From Flavobacteriales bacterium (GTDB lineage Bacteria > Bacteroidota > Bacteroidia > Flavobacteriales_D > Cryomorphaceae), in assembly GCA_022448105.1 (NCBI GenBank), contig JAKVAV010000005.1:202029-266028 (forward strand): a DNA stretch of 64,000 bases, written 5' to 3'. Shown here piece after piece: positions 54,385 through 64,000 of this stretch (positions are counted from its first letter, which is position 1; the number at the start of each line of letters is the position of its first letter). Under the pieces are notes generated by a model, which made no database searches, was not told the DNA's origin, and saw only the letters and a program-made list of their open reading frames with translations. The position numbers and the translations under genes are program-made.

Positions 54385-55274
54385 GATTTGGAGCAATAGA
54401 CATTGGATCAAACGCGGTAAGACTGCTTATCGCTGATGTTTTTGAGGATGAGGAAAATGTGAGAATCAAAAAACTCTCCCTCACAAGGGTGCCTATCAGA
54501 CTGGGTTCTTCTGTTTTCGAAACAGGTGAGATCAGTTCAAGCAAAGCCAAAAGGCTTGCTAAGACGATGAAGGCTTTCCGCTATCTTCTCGATGTCTACA
54601 ATGTTAAAGGTTATAAAGCTTGCGCTACTTCGGCAATGCGCGAAGCATCAAATTCAGATGATGTCATCGCGAGGGTGAAGTACTACTCCGGCGTCGAAAT
54701 CAACATTATTGACGGAAGTACAGAGGCTGATTTGATCTTTTCCACCTTCAAGACCCAAAAGCTAGATCCTGCCGGTAAGTATCTCTACATTGATGTGGGG
54801 GGAGGTAGTACCGAAATAACTCTGCTCAAGAATGGAGGGCGTGTTCATGCGCGGTCGTTTAAAGTGGGAACAGTTCGTGTTCTTAAGAACAGTGTAAAAC
54901 CGTCTGCCTGGCAGGAGATGGAAGATTGGGTTGCCTCCATTACTCAGGATGAAAAAGATCTCATTGCAATCGGTACCGGTGGAAACATCAATCGACTCTA
55001 CAAAATTAGTAGGCGCAAATACGGTGAGCTGATGGGCATCAATGAACTGAAAGAAATGCACGAGCTCATTAAGAGCCTAGATTTCAATGAGCGAATGATT
55101 AGGCTGAATCTTCGCTCAGATCGAGCCGATGTAATTGTTCCTGCTGGGGAGATTTATTGCCGAGTAATGGATGTGGCCAAAGCTGAGCACATCAGCGTTC
55201 CTAAAGTCGGGCTTTCAGACGGTATTGCCCTCTATCTTTACAGGGAGTATGTCAAAGAGCATCCGCTGGTGTAG
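54381..55274 (+). CDS. ppx: Exopolyphosphatase/GppA family phosphatase
   Basis: 297 residues of the Ppx/GppA actin-like fold: N-terminal '[21 protein letters not shown]', '[11 protein letters not shown]', and the second phosphate loop '[14 protein letters not shown]', with '[12 protein letters not shown]'. The short length without HD domain is usual in this phylum. It releases phosphate from polyphosphate or hydrolyses pppGpp. It starts at TTG overlapping the valS stop (TTGA), so it is translated with valS; ppk1 is 28 kb away in this window. Confidence 0.9.
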   Translation: MRFGAIDIGSNAVRLLIADVFEDEENVRIKKLSLTRVPIRLGSSVFETGEISSSKAKRLAKTMKAFRYLLDVYNVKGYKACATSAMREASNSDDVIARVKYYSGVEINIIDGSTEADLIFSTFKTQKLDPAGKYLYIDVGGGSTEITLLKNGGRVHARSFKVGTVRVLKNSVKPSAWQEMEDWVASITQDEKDLIAIGTGGNINRLYKISRRKYGELMGINELKEMHELIKSLDFNERMIRLNLRSDRADVIVPAGEIYCRVMDVAKAEHISVPKVGLSDGIALYLYREYVKEHPLV

Positions 55275-55347
55275 TTATAGCTCCGTTAGTAGTAGATCAT
55301 TTCGCTCCATTTGTGGAGTTAGCTAAATTCATCCAAACAACAAACGA

Positions 55348-56046
55348 ATGAACAAGCCTAATTTATTCCTAGCGCTGTGGGCGCTATTTCTTTTTGCATC
55401 CTGCAATATCAAAACCTACGAAGGTGGAGAAACGACCGAGAAGAGGAAGGTGGAAGAGTACAGCGGGTTACACATCAAAGGGCCATTTGATGTTAGGATA
55501 AATACAGATAATCGAGCAGGTGTCAGCATAACCGCTCCATCGGATGCTGTGCCAGACATTACCACTGAGGTGAGAAATGGAATACTCGTGATTGATCTTG
55601 ATGCCCGCGGATTCACAACTCAAAGTTTTGATGTTACCATTGGAAATGCAGAGCTCGATGAGATTTCCATGTCTGGTTCAGGAAGTTTTGAAGGTGAGAT
55701 TCTTTCTAAAGACAAATTGACCCTCGAAGTTGGTGGGTCTGGGTTTATCAATGCAATTGCAAATCCTAGAGAATTGGAGGCAGATGTTTCGGGCTCAGGA
55801 TCTATTAAAGCTTCCGGAAAATGTGAATCTTTAGAAGCCGAAATCTCGGGAAGTGGAAGTATATCGATGAGGAATATGGAGTCCAAAAACGCCGATGTAA
55901 GCATATCAGGTTCGGGAAGTATGAGTACCAATGTTTCTGGAGAGTTAAAGGCTTCTATATCAGGGTCGGGAAGCATAAGCTACACCGGAAATCCTGAGAA
56001 AGTTGACAAGTCGGTAAGTGGTTCTGGGAGTGTTAGTTCTTTTTAG
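55348..56046 (+). CDS. DUF2807 (head GIN domain) lipoprotein
   Basis: 232 residues. The lipobox 'LFASC' puts the lipidated Cys near residue 18. The body is a repeating beta-helix of about 20-residue turns, each with an 'SGSGS' type motif ('SMSGSGSFEGE', 'DVSGSGSIKASG', 'EISGSGSISMRN', 'SISGSGSMSTN', 'SVSGSGSVSSF'), as in the DUF2807 auto-transporter adhesin-like family. It is a surface or periplasmic protein of unknown function. Its stop overlaps the convergent gene by 4 bases. Confidence 0.85.
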   Translation: MNKPNLFLALWALFLFASCNIKTYEGGETTEKRKVEEYSGLHIKGPFDVRINTDNRAGVSITAPSDAVPDITTEVRNGILVIDLDARGFTTQSFDVTIGNAELDEISMSGSGSFEGEILSKDKLTLEVGGSGFINAIANPRELEADVSGSGSIKASGKCESLEAEISGSGSISMRNMESKNADVSISGSGSMSTNVSGELKASISGSGSISYTGNPEKVDKSVSGSGSVSSF

Positions 56047-56645
56047 TTCCCTTCCTTAAAATGCATCTGGCTATTGACTAGCTGGCCTCTCACATAGTCA
56101 TATTCTTTAGCGAGTTTTCCATTCTCGTCCCATACGAGGACTTTGCCGTTTAGTTGATCGTCTTCGAAGTGGCGTTCGGTATACCGAGTTCCATCCTCGT
56201 ACCAGCTTTTCCAAACGTCTACCTTTTGGCCTAGATCATAATGGTATTCATACTTCAATTGACCATTGGTAAACCATTCTCGGTAGAGACCATCGTCTGA
56301 ACCCTGTCTAGTGAATCCTGATTTTTCCTTTTGCCCATCGGCAAAGAATACTTCCCAAAGTCCTTCCTTCATTCCGTTTTTATATGAGGTCATTGTATGC
56401 ACATTACCGTTCGCATGGTAGGAGCATATTTTCCCACTTAACGGGGAACCATCATTCATAGCAACTCCACTTGCAAACTTAACCTCCTTCAGTGAGATAC
56501 ACTTCTCTTCTTGTACATTTTTGGTCTCTTTTTTCTCAGGCTTGGTGGCGGAAGGAATGGCTTTATTGCAGCAGACCAGACCGAAGAAAAGTGCCGCTGG
56601 AGCGATTGATTTTATGATTGTTCCTTTGATTCGAGAAGTGTTCAT
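56043..56645 (-). CDS. MORN/YwqK-type repeat lipoprotein
   Basis: 200 residues from the ATG at 56645. Lipobox 'GLVCC'. The rest consists of tandem toxin-antitoxin YwqK/MORN-like repeats of about 23 residues, each with a 'G-x-x-x-x-W/Y' core ('NGMKEGLWEVFFADGQ', 'DDGLYREWFTNGQ', 'KVDVWKSWYEDGTRY', 'LNGKVLVWDENGK'). Such repeats are common in Bacteroidota envelope proteins and usually have no link to toxin systems. Function unknown. Confidence 0.8.
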   Translation of the reverse strand: MNTSRIKGTIIKSIAPAALFFGLVCCNKAIPSATKPEKKETKNVQEEKCISLKEVKFASGVAMNDGSPLSGKICSYHANGNVHTMTSYKNGMKEGLWEVFFADGQKEKSGFTRQGSDDGLYREWFTNGQLKYEYHYDLGQKVDVWKSWYEDGTRYTERHFEDDQLNGKVLVWDENGKLAKEYDYVRGQLVNSQMHFKEGN

Positions 56646-56768
56646 TTTCAAGAAATTGAGATTTGAAAGACGCTGATTACAACCTTTTGGCAATTTTAGG
56701 TCAAATATCGCGAAAGCAGAATTCTTATGAGAAGGACGGGTAATTGAAAGTTATTTTTGTCGAGCTAA

Positions 56769-56975
56769 TTGTGGTTTTCTCAGGAGTTCACTTGGCACCT
56801 CTGCCCAGTTGATGCCAAGACGCTAACCGCGCATAAATGGGGCAGAAAAAGAACTGCAAAAGTGGAAGCTGAGGTGATCAGAAGAAGATACTCCGATTGG
56901 GGGTGCGAGAACGACGAAGAAAAACAAGAATTAGTGGAAGAGATTATGACTGGCTTCCCTCGATTTAGTGAATAA
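56769..56975 (+). CDS. Small uncharacterised ORF, 68 codons
   Basis: 68 codons from a GTG start. The C-terminal half ('KVEAEVIRRRYSDWGCENDEEK', shortened here by reference only to its charged helix) is protein-like, basic then acidic, with a plausible helix. No signal peptide, no family and no promoter match. It could be a small real protein or a remnant of a longer gene; the gap from 56976 to 57143 downstream shows no other gene. Confidence 0.3.
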   Translation: MWFSQEFTWHLCPVDAKTLTAHKWGRKRTAKVEAEVIRRRYSDWGCENDEEKQELVEEIMTGFPRFSE

Positions 56976-57143
56976 GAAATTCGATTATTTGTCGATGAAT
57001 TCTAATTCCAATCTTTCCCGAATTTGACATTAATCTGAGCTTTTTTCTGTACTACAACAATTTCTTTTGAGAACTTTATGAAATTAACATATTGGTAATC
57101 AATATATTATATTAGATATGTCAAGTTTCTCCAAAAAGGGAGC

Positions 57144-57175
57144 TTGGATATTCCATTCTTTTACCACTAACTTTG
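57144..57175 (+). promoter_or_regulatory. Promoter of the metY leader, TTG-N21-TAACTTTG
   Basis: TTG at 57144-57146 and TAACTTTG at 57168-57175, 21 bases apart, match the Bacteroidota consensus and repeat the spacing and -7 sequence of the valS promoter. Transcription should begin near 57182, about 10 bases before the leader peptide ATG and about 210 bases before metY. Confidence 0.75.
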
Positions 57176-57192
57176 ACACAGCTCAAAGAGCA

Positions 57193-57294
57193 ATGATTAT
57201 CTCTAATCCAAATAACGCCATTAAGAACAGCACAATGTGTATGAACATCATGTGGATGATGTGTTGTATGCAATCCTCAATGTGCTTGGCGTAA
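57193..57294 (+). CDS. Met/Cys-rich leader peptide upstream of metY
   Basis: A 33-codon frame from ATG 57193 to TAA 57292-57294. Residues 15-31 read MCMNIMWMMCCMQSSMC: seven Met and four Cys in 17, far above chance for the two rarest sulfur amino acids. The frame also stays open upstream to an ATG at 57118, but the promoter at 57144-57175 makes 57193 the likely start. It precedes the methionine/homocysteine genes and a GC-rich hairpin. By analogy with trp, his and leu leader peptides, ribosome stalling at Met or Cys codons under starvation would change folding of the downstream RNA. Not recognised as a described family. Confidence 0.72.
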   Translation: MIISNPNNAIKNSTMCMNIMWMMCCMQSSMCLA

Positions 57295-57299
57295 ACTGA

Positions 57300-59784
<2,485 letters not shown>

Positions 59785-59788
<4 letters not shown>

Positions 59789-60747
59789 GACAGAAAGTCG
59801 GAATAATAGGAAGAGGAGTTGTTGGTAAAGCCTTGATTGATCAGTTGGGCCAGCTAAATGGTTTTGAGATTGCCGGCGTAGCGGTAAAGAACCGAGCCAA
59901 GCACAAAGACCTGCCCAGAAAGTGGAGAGTCGATAGGGTTGAAGATCTCGTCGAAAATGAGGAAGTGGCCATCATCATCGAGGCGATCAATAATAGCCAA
60001 GACAGTTTTGACTACGCTGTGAAAACCTTGGAAAATGGAAAGACCTATATCTCTGCCAGTAAAAAAATGGTGGCTGATAACCTAGCTGCTCTTCAGCGTG
60101 CGGAGGAAAAGGGAGGCGGAAAACTCCTTTTTGAAGCAGCCGTTGGAGGAGCGATTCCGATCATCAGGACGCTAAACGAGCACTTCAGAGCTGAACCGGT
60201 GAAGAAGGTAAGAGGCATCTTGAATGGATCTTGTAACTACATCCTCACTCGCATGAGAGAAGATCGGTTGAGTTTTGAGATGGCGTTGAAGGAAGCACAA
60301 AAGAAGGGATTCGCCGAGACTGATCCGACGACTGATGTAGAAGGATTTGATACGATGCATAAAGCCATTTTGATTGCCTACACTTTGAATAGGAGTACTC
60401 CGGAGTTCACCAGAATCAAGGTTGAAGGAATTCGATCGGTCTCTCTTCAAGATGTTCGAGAAGCCAAAAAGCGAAATGAGAAGATTAAATTGGTCGCAAC
60501 AGTTCAGGAGGTTAAAGGGAAGTATTCTATCGACATTCGTCCGACGATCATTGGAACTGATGACGAGCTTTTTGCGGTAGATAATGAATTGAATGCAGTC
60601 GAAATCTCAGGCGCTTATTCCGGCCCTATTTTATTAAAAGGTGCTGGCGCTGGAGGGCATCCAACTGCTTCGGCAATCATCGGCGACCTTCTAAATTTTC
60701 AGAATAGGAGAGCGGCCTTGTTCCAAAAGTTGCTGATGGCGATTTAG
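59785..60747 (+). CDS. hom: Homoserine dehydrogenase, short form without ACT domain
   Basis: 320 residues. N-terminal Rossmann motif 'VGIIGRGVVGKALIDQL', then 'GILNGSCNYILTRMREDRLS' and 'AETDPTTDVEGFDTMHKAILIA', with the catalytic Asp and Lys of the family. There is no C-terminal ACT regulatory domain and no fused aspartokinase, so it should be insensitive to threonine feedback. It reduces aspartate semialdehyde to homoserine for MetX. The start overlaps the metX stop by 4 bases (ATGA); its stop overlaps the convergent peptidase gene. Confidence 0.92.
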
Positions 60748-61742
60748 TCCTTACCGTAAATAGCCACTTCTGATTCTTTACCTTTTCGGAAACCTCGATA
60801 CATTCCAGCGGTGTTGAAATCCATCACCACATTTCCTTCATGGTCAATCGCAATGAGTCCACCAGTGGCGCCCATTTCTGTGAGCCTTTTGTGAATGGTG
60901 AAGTCAACCGCTTCTTCGAGCGATTTACCTCCAAATTCCATTTGGGCTGAGATTTCTTTGGCAACGCCTATTCTAATGAAAAACTCACCATAGCCGGTGC
61001 AGGATACTCCGCAAGTATTATTGTCGGCATAAGTCCCAGCTCCAATAATTGGGCTATCCCCGATGCGGTTATACTGTTTCTTCATCATACCACCGGTGGA
61101 AGTTCCGGCAGCTATGTTTCCGTTTTGATCCAGAGCTACCGCGCCTACGGTACCAAACTTTGAGAACTCTTTTGATCCGTTTTTACCCTGCGACTTATCC
61201 CATCTACGCTGAATTCTGTCGGTGGTGAAATATGAATTTTCTACTATTTCTAGACCTTGCTCTCTGGCCAATTGATTCGCACCTTCTCCAGCTAATAGAA
61301 CATGCGGAGTTTTCTCCATTACGGATACTGCACCTAAAATAGGATTCTTAATTATCGTGGCACCTGCAATGGCTCCTGCGTTTTTATCGGCACCTATCAT
61401 AATGGAAGCGTCAAGTTCATGCTGACCTTTCGCATTCATCACCGCTCCCTTTCCCGCATTAAAATGAGGGGAGTTTTCAAGTACAATTATTGTCTGTGCG
61501 ACGGCTTCTTGTGCAGTTCCGCCTTTTTCTAAAATATCATAACCAATCTCTAATGCTTCTTCTAAACTTCGACGAATAGAAGCTTCGAGACTATCGCTTA
61601 ATAATTCTTTCTTAATCGTTCCAGCTCCGCCATGTACAACTATAGCAGGTGTCGCTTTTTGTGCTGTCGCGCCTTGAATATTGACGACCAAAATGATTAG
61701 AAGTAGCTGCCATTTCTGGATATCGCTTAAAATATTAGTCAT
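60744..61742 (-). CDS. iaaA: Isoaspartyl peptidase/L-asparaginase, secreted
   Basis: 332 residues. A signal peptide ('LLLIILVVNIQGATAQ') precedes the Ntn-hydrolase 'IVVHGGAGTI'. The autocleavage Thr is in 'FGTVGAVALDQNGNIAAGTSTGG', where the precursor is cut just before this Thr. It removes isoaspartyl peptides or hydrolyses asparagine in the periplasm or outside. It converges on hom with a 4-base overlap and is divergent from the small membrane protein downstream. Confidence 0.92.
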   Translation of the reverse strand: MTNILSDIQKWQLLLIILVVNIQGATAQKATPAIVVHGGAGTIKKELLSDSLEASIRRSLEEALEIGYDILEKGGTAQEAVAQTIIVLENSPHFNAGKGAVMNAKGQHELDASIMIGADKNAGAIAGATIIKNPILGAVSVMEKTPHVLLAGEGANQLAREQGLEIVENSYFTTDRIQRRWDKSQGKNGSKEFSKFGTVGAVALDQNGNIAAGTSTGGMMKKQYNRIGDSPIIGAGTYADNNTCGVSCTGYGEFFIRIGVAKEISAQMEFGGKSLEEAVDFTIHKRLTEMGATGGLIAIDHEGNVVMDFNTAGMYRGFRKGKESEVAIYGKD

Positions 61743-61815
61743 GAATAATTATTATGCTGGAAGTGAAAACATTCAATTCTATTCTTGCGTAGTATTGTGG
61801 CCGAATTTATCATTT

Positions 61816-62409
61816 ATGTGGAGATCGATCAGACGTTATCACTTTTTTTACCACCGCAAGGGATTCTATAAATTTCTTGGCTCGATATCTATAAAGTTTG
61901 CTTTGGTTATGGGGTTAGTCCTTATAGGACTTTATGCATTTGAGGTTTTTACGCCAGGGATAGCCCATTATTTTGCAACTTATTCAGCGAGATTCTCGCA
62001 AGAATTGGTTCTTGGATTCTTCTTCCTGAGTGAAACTCTTTTAGGTTTGATTCCTCCGGACCTTTTTATCGTTTGGGCAAAGCAGTTTGTTTCTCCTTAT
62101 GTAATGGTGTCAGTGCTAGCAGTATTGAGTTATTTGGCGGGTTTGGTGGCTTATTATCTCGGAGTGAAGCTTATCGGATTCAAGACTTTAAGAGAATACA
62201 TTCACGTAAAGTTCAAGAAGCAATTTGAGATGCTTCGATCATGGGGAGGCTTCATTATTGTGATTGCTGCGCTGCTCCCTCTTCCATTTAGTACGATGTG
62301 TTTGGGGGCTGGAATGTTGAAGTATTCCTTCAAAACTTTAGCTCTTTTAGGAGTATTCAGGATTGTGAGATTCTTTGCTTATGCGGCGGTACTATACCAG
62401 GTAGTTTAA
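61816..62409 (+). CDS. Small membrane protein, VTT/DedA-like
   Basis: 197 residues from the ATG at 61816. Several hydrophobic helices with an N-terminal basic stretch ('RSIRRYHFFYHRKGFYKFLG'). The segment 'FLSETLLGLIPPDLFIVWA' with a Glu and a Pro-Pro resembles the re-entrant helix of VTT/SNARE-associated (DedA-like) proteins, and 'LLPLPFSTMCLGAGMLKYSF' matches the second half. Such proteins are linked to lipid scrambling and envelope integrity. A longer start at 61741 would overlap the divergent peptidase gene. Confidence 0.72.
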   Translation: MWRSIRRYHFFYHRKGFYKFLGSISIKFALVMGLVLIGLYAFEVFTPGIAHYFATYSARFSQELVLGFFFLSETLLGLIPPDLFIVWAKQFVSPYVMVSVLAVLSYLAGLVAYYLGVKLIGFKTLREYIHVKFKKQFEMLRSWGGFIIVIAALLPLPFSTMCLGAGMLKYSFKTLALLGVFRIVRFFAYAAVLYQVV

Positions 62410-62523
62410 AGTCTCTTTCCCGAAGAAAAGACTTGACTAAATTCTACTTTAATTGCGGTGGTTTTTGAAAAGATTATCATTTGAGTAAGTCGGAAAAAAT
62501 AGACTAATTGTCATTTTAACACT

Positions 62524-62531
62524 TATATTTG
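62524..62531 (+). promoter_or_regulatory. TATATTTG -7 element of alpha-glucan phosphorylase gene
   Basis: Exact TAnnTTTG, 27 bases before the ATG at 62559. A TTG lies only 13 bases upstream, so the -33 element is unclear. Confidence 0.5.
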
Positions 62532-62558
62532 CCGATCAACAAAAAAATCGAACAGGAA

Positions 62559-64000
62559 ATGCCTGAAACTAAGCCAAGAATTGCCTATTTCTGCATGGAA
62601 TACGGCTTGGACGATCAACTAAAAACCTACGCTGGAGGACTCGGAATTCTCGCTGGAGATTACATGAAGGGAGCTAAAGACCACGACTTTCCAATTGTTG
62701 GAATTGGTCTAAAATGGAAACAAGGATATACTGACCAGTACATCGGAGAGGATGGCCAGCCATACGATAGCTACAAAAACAGAAACTATGACTTCCTTGA
62801 AGATACCGGAGTGAAAGTTTCGGTTCTAATTCGCCAGAGAGAAGTGCAAGCGAAAGTGTGGAAGTGTGAGAACTTTGGCAATGCGCCGCTTTATCTTCTC
62901 GATACGGATATTCCCGAGAATGAAGATGCCTGGATTACCGGACAGCTTTACGGCTGGTTTGGTGAAGAAAGAATTGCTCAAGAGATGATTCTTGGAGTAG
63001 GAGGTGTTAAAGCCCTAAGAGCACTTGGTATCGAAGTTGACCTTTATCACTTTAACGAAGGCCACGCACTTTTTGCCGGTTTCGAATTGGTAAGAGAGAA
63101 AAGAGAAGCAGGATCTTCATTTGATGAAGCAGTTGACGCAAGTCGCGAAGAAATCGTCTTCACCACTCATACACCAGTTGTTCAAGGAAATGAGTCGCAC
63201 ACTATTGATCGACTAATGTATATGGGTGCGAATATGGGAATGACCGTTGAGCAAATGGTAAGTCTTGGTGGCGCACCATTCAACATGACTGTGGGAGCAT
63301 TGAGAATGTCGAAGAAATCAAATGCGGTAGCACAGCTTCACGGTGAAACAGCCCAAAAGATGTGGGAACATGTGGATGGGGCTTCTGAGATTGTTCCGAT
63401 TACCAATGCTATTCACCTGCCAACGTGGGTGGACTCTGCAATGACTGATGCTGCGGAAGGAAATGGCGACATTTGGGAAAGCCACATGAAAAACAAGCGT
63501 GCGCTGATCGACTTTGTAAAAGAAAGAACAGGAGCCGAGCTGAAGGAAGATGTGTTGACACTTGGTTTCTCGAGAAGAGCGGTAGCTTATAAAAGGGCAA
63601 ACCTGCTTTTCCGTGATCCTGAGGTGATCGATCCACTTTTGAAAGAAGGAAAACTTCAAATTGTATACTCTGGAAAGGCCCACCCGCTGGATGATGGAGG
63701 AAAGCAACTCGTTGCCGAGATTGTTGGGTTCTCTAAGAAATATCCTAACGCTGTAGTTTACATTCCGAACTACGACATGGCAACTGGTTCAGCTCTAACA
63801 AGAGGTTCTGATGTTTGGTTAAACAACCCTCGTCGTCCGAAAGAGGCCAGTGGAACTTCAGGAATGAAAGCGGCGATCAATGGAGTATTGAACTGTAGTA
63901 TCCTTGACGGATGGTGGCCAGAGGCTTGCGATCACGGTGAGAATGGATGGCAGTTTGGTGATGCTTTCGTTGGTGAAACCGAAGCTGAGCATGACAAACA
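62559..64000 (+). CDS. glgP: Alpha-glucan phosphorylase, 3' end outside window
   Basis: The frame runs from ATG 62559 off the window edge; 480 codons are visible. It begins 'IAYFCMEYGLDDQLKTYAGGLGILAGDY' in substance, as short-form alpha-glucan phosphorylases do, and contains 'HFNEGHALF', 'HTPVVQGNE' and the PLP-lysine motif 'EASGTSGMKAAINGV' near the visible end. It releases glucose-1-phosphate from glycogen or maltodextrins with phosphate. Single gene with its own -7 element. The catalytic core is nearly all present; only the last part is missing. Confidence 0.93.
   Translation, partial: MPETKPRIAYFCMEYGLDDQLKTYAGGLGILAGDYMKGAKDHDFPIVGIGLKWKQGYTDQYIGEDGQPYDSYKNRNYDFLEDTGVKVSVLIRQREVQAKVWKCENFGNAPLYLLDTDIPENEDAWITGQLYGWFGEERIAQEMILGVGGVKALRALGIEVDLYHFNEGHALFAGFELVREKREAGSSFDEAVDASREEIVFTTHTPVVQGNESHTIDRLMYMGANMGMTVEQMVSLGGAPFNMTVGALRMSKKSNAVAQLHGETAQKMWEHVDGASEIVPITNAIHLPTWVDSAMTDAAEGNGDIWESHMKNKRALIDFVKERTGAELKEDVLTLGFSRRAVAYKRANLLFRDPEVIDPLLKEGKLQIVYSGKAHPLDDGGKQLVAEIVGFSKKYPNAVVYIPNYDMATGSALTRGSDVWLNNPRRPKEASGTSGMKAAINGVLNCSILDGWWPEACDHGENGWQFGDAFVGETEAEHDK

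Noticed and set aside
56043..56645. YwqK-repeat protein as a real antitoxin
   Set aside because: The family label is historical; here the repeats sit in an envelope lipoprotein with no toxin gene beside it.
57118..57192. 58-codon version of the leader frame starting at 57118
   Set aside because: The best promoter (57144-57175) lies inside this extension, so an mRNA starting near 57182 cannot use the ATG at 57118.
63318..63707. 129-codon minus-strand frame
   Set aside because: It lies fully antisense to the alpha-glucan phosphorylase gene and shows no family features.

Overview
The window looks like a chromosomal segment of a Bacteroidota bacterium, most likely a free-living Flavobacteriia/Cytophagia-type organism. 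The evidence is a short RpoD of 289 residues without region 1.1, type IX secretion (PorT plus two proteins with T9SS-type C-terminal domains), a TamL-like lipoprotein member of the BamA/TamA family, a tmRNA whose tag reads GENNYALAA, several TTG-N20/21-TAnnTTTG promoters of the Bacteroidota kind, few Shine-Dalgarno sequences, and very tight ATGA/TTGA gene overlaps.

Positions 1-21939 (+ strand) form a surface-polysaccharide locus. It holds four GT4-type and one GT2-type glycosyltransferases, a hexapeptide acyltransferase, a SAM methyltransferase, two asparagine-synthetase-like amidotransferases, a Wzy/ligase-type membrane protein, a fused Zn-dehydrogenase/Gfo-Idh-MocA oxidoreductase, an alpha/alpha-toroid protein, a DUF354 protein, an atypical sugar transferase and a Wzi-type outer-membrane protein. 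No Wzx flippase or Wza/Wzc export genes are seen, so the locus probably continues upstream. It is interrupted twice by accessory material: a MazEF-like toxin-antitoxin pair (3.2-3.75 kb), and a lipoprotein plus a nucleotidyltransferase with a small partner (12.8-14.6 kb).

Positions 21949-31709 hold envelope proteins, a response regulator-GDPD-ppk1 operon (- strand), small hypothetical genes, tmRNA (- strand) and a saccharopine-dehydrogenase-like enzyme. Positions 31732-51598 (mostly - strand) carry a T9SS cargo protein, a subtilase split by a frameshift, and housekeeping genes: rpe, rpoD, rpsO-pnp, accD, tamL, a TrmH methyltransferase (+), an FAD oxidoreductase, porT, ubiE, rfaE1, two aminotransferases and a DUF1573 protein. 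Positions 51760-64000 (mostly + strand) carry valS, ppx, surface lipoproteins, the methionine operon metY-metX-hom, a secreted isoaspartyl peptidase (-), a small membrane protein and the start of an alpha-glucan phosphorylase.

The most interesting signal is in the 5' leader of metY. A Bacteroidota-type promoter (57144-57175) is followed about 18 bases later by a 33-codon open frame (57193-57294). Eleven of 17 consecutive residues in that frame are Met or Cys (MCMNIMWMMCCMQSSMC), and a GC-rich hairpin (57324-57350) sits between it and metY. This is the architecture expected of a ribosome-mediated attenuator that senses charged tRNA-Met and/or tRNA-Cys. All functional claims here come from reading motifs by eye; no similarity search or folding program was run.
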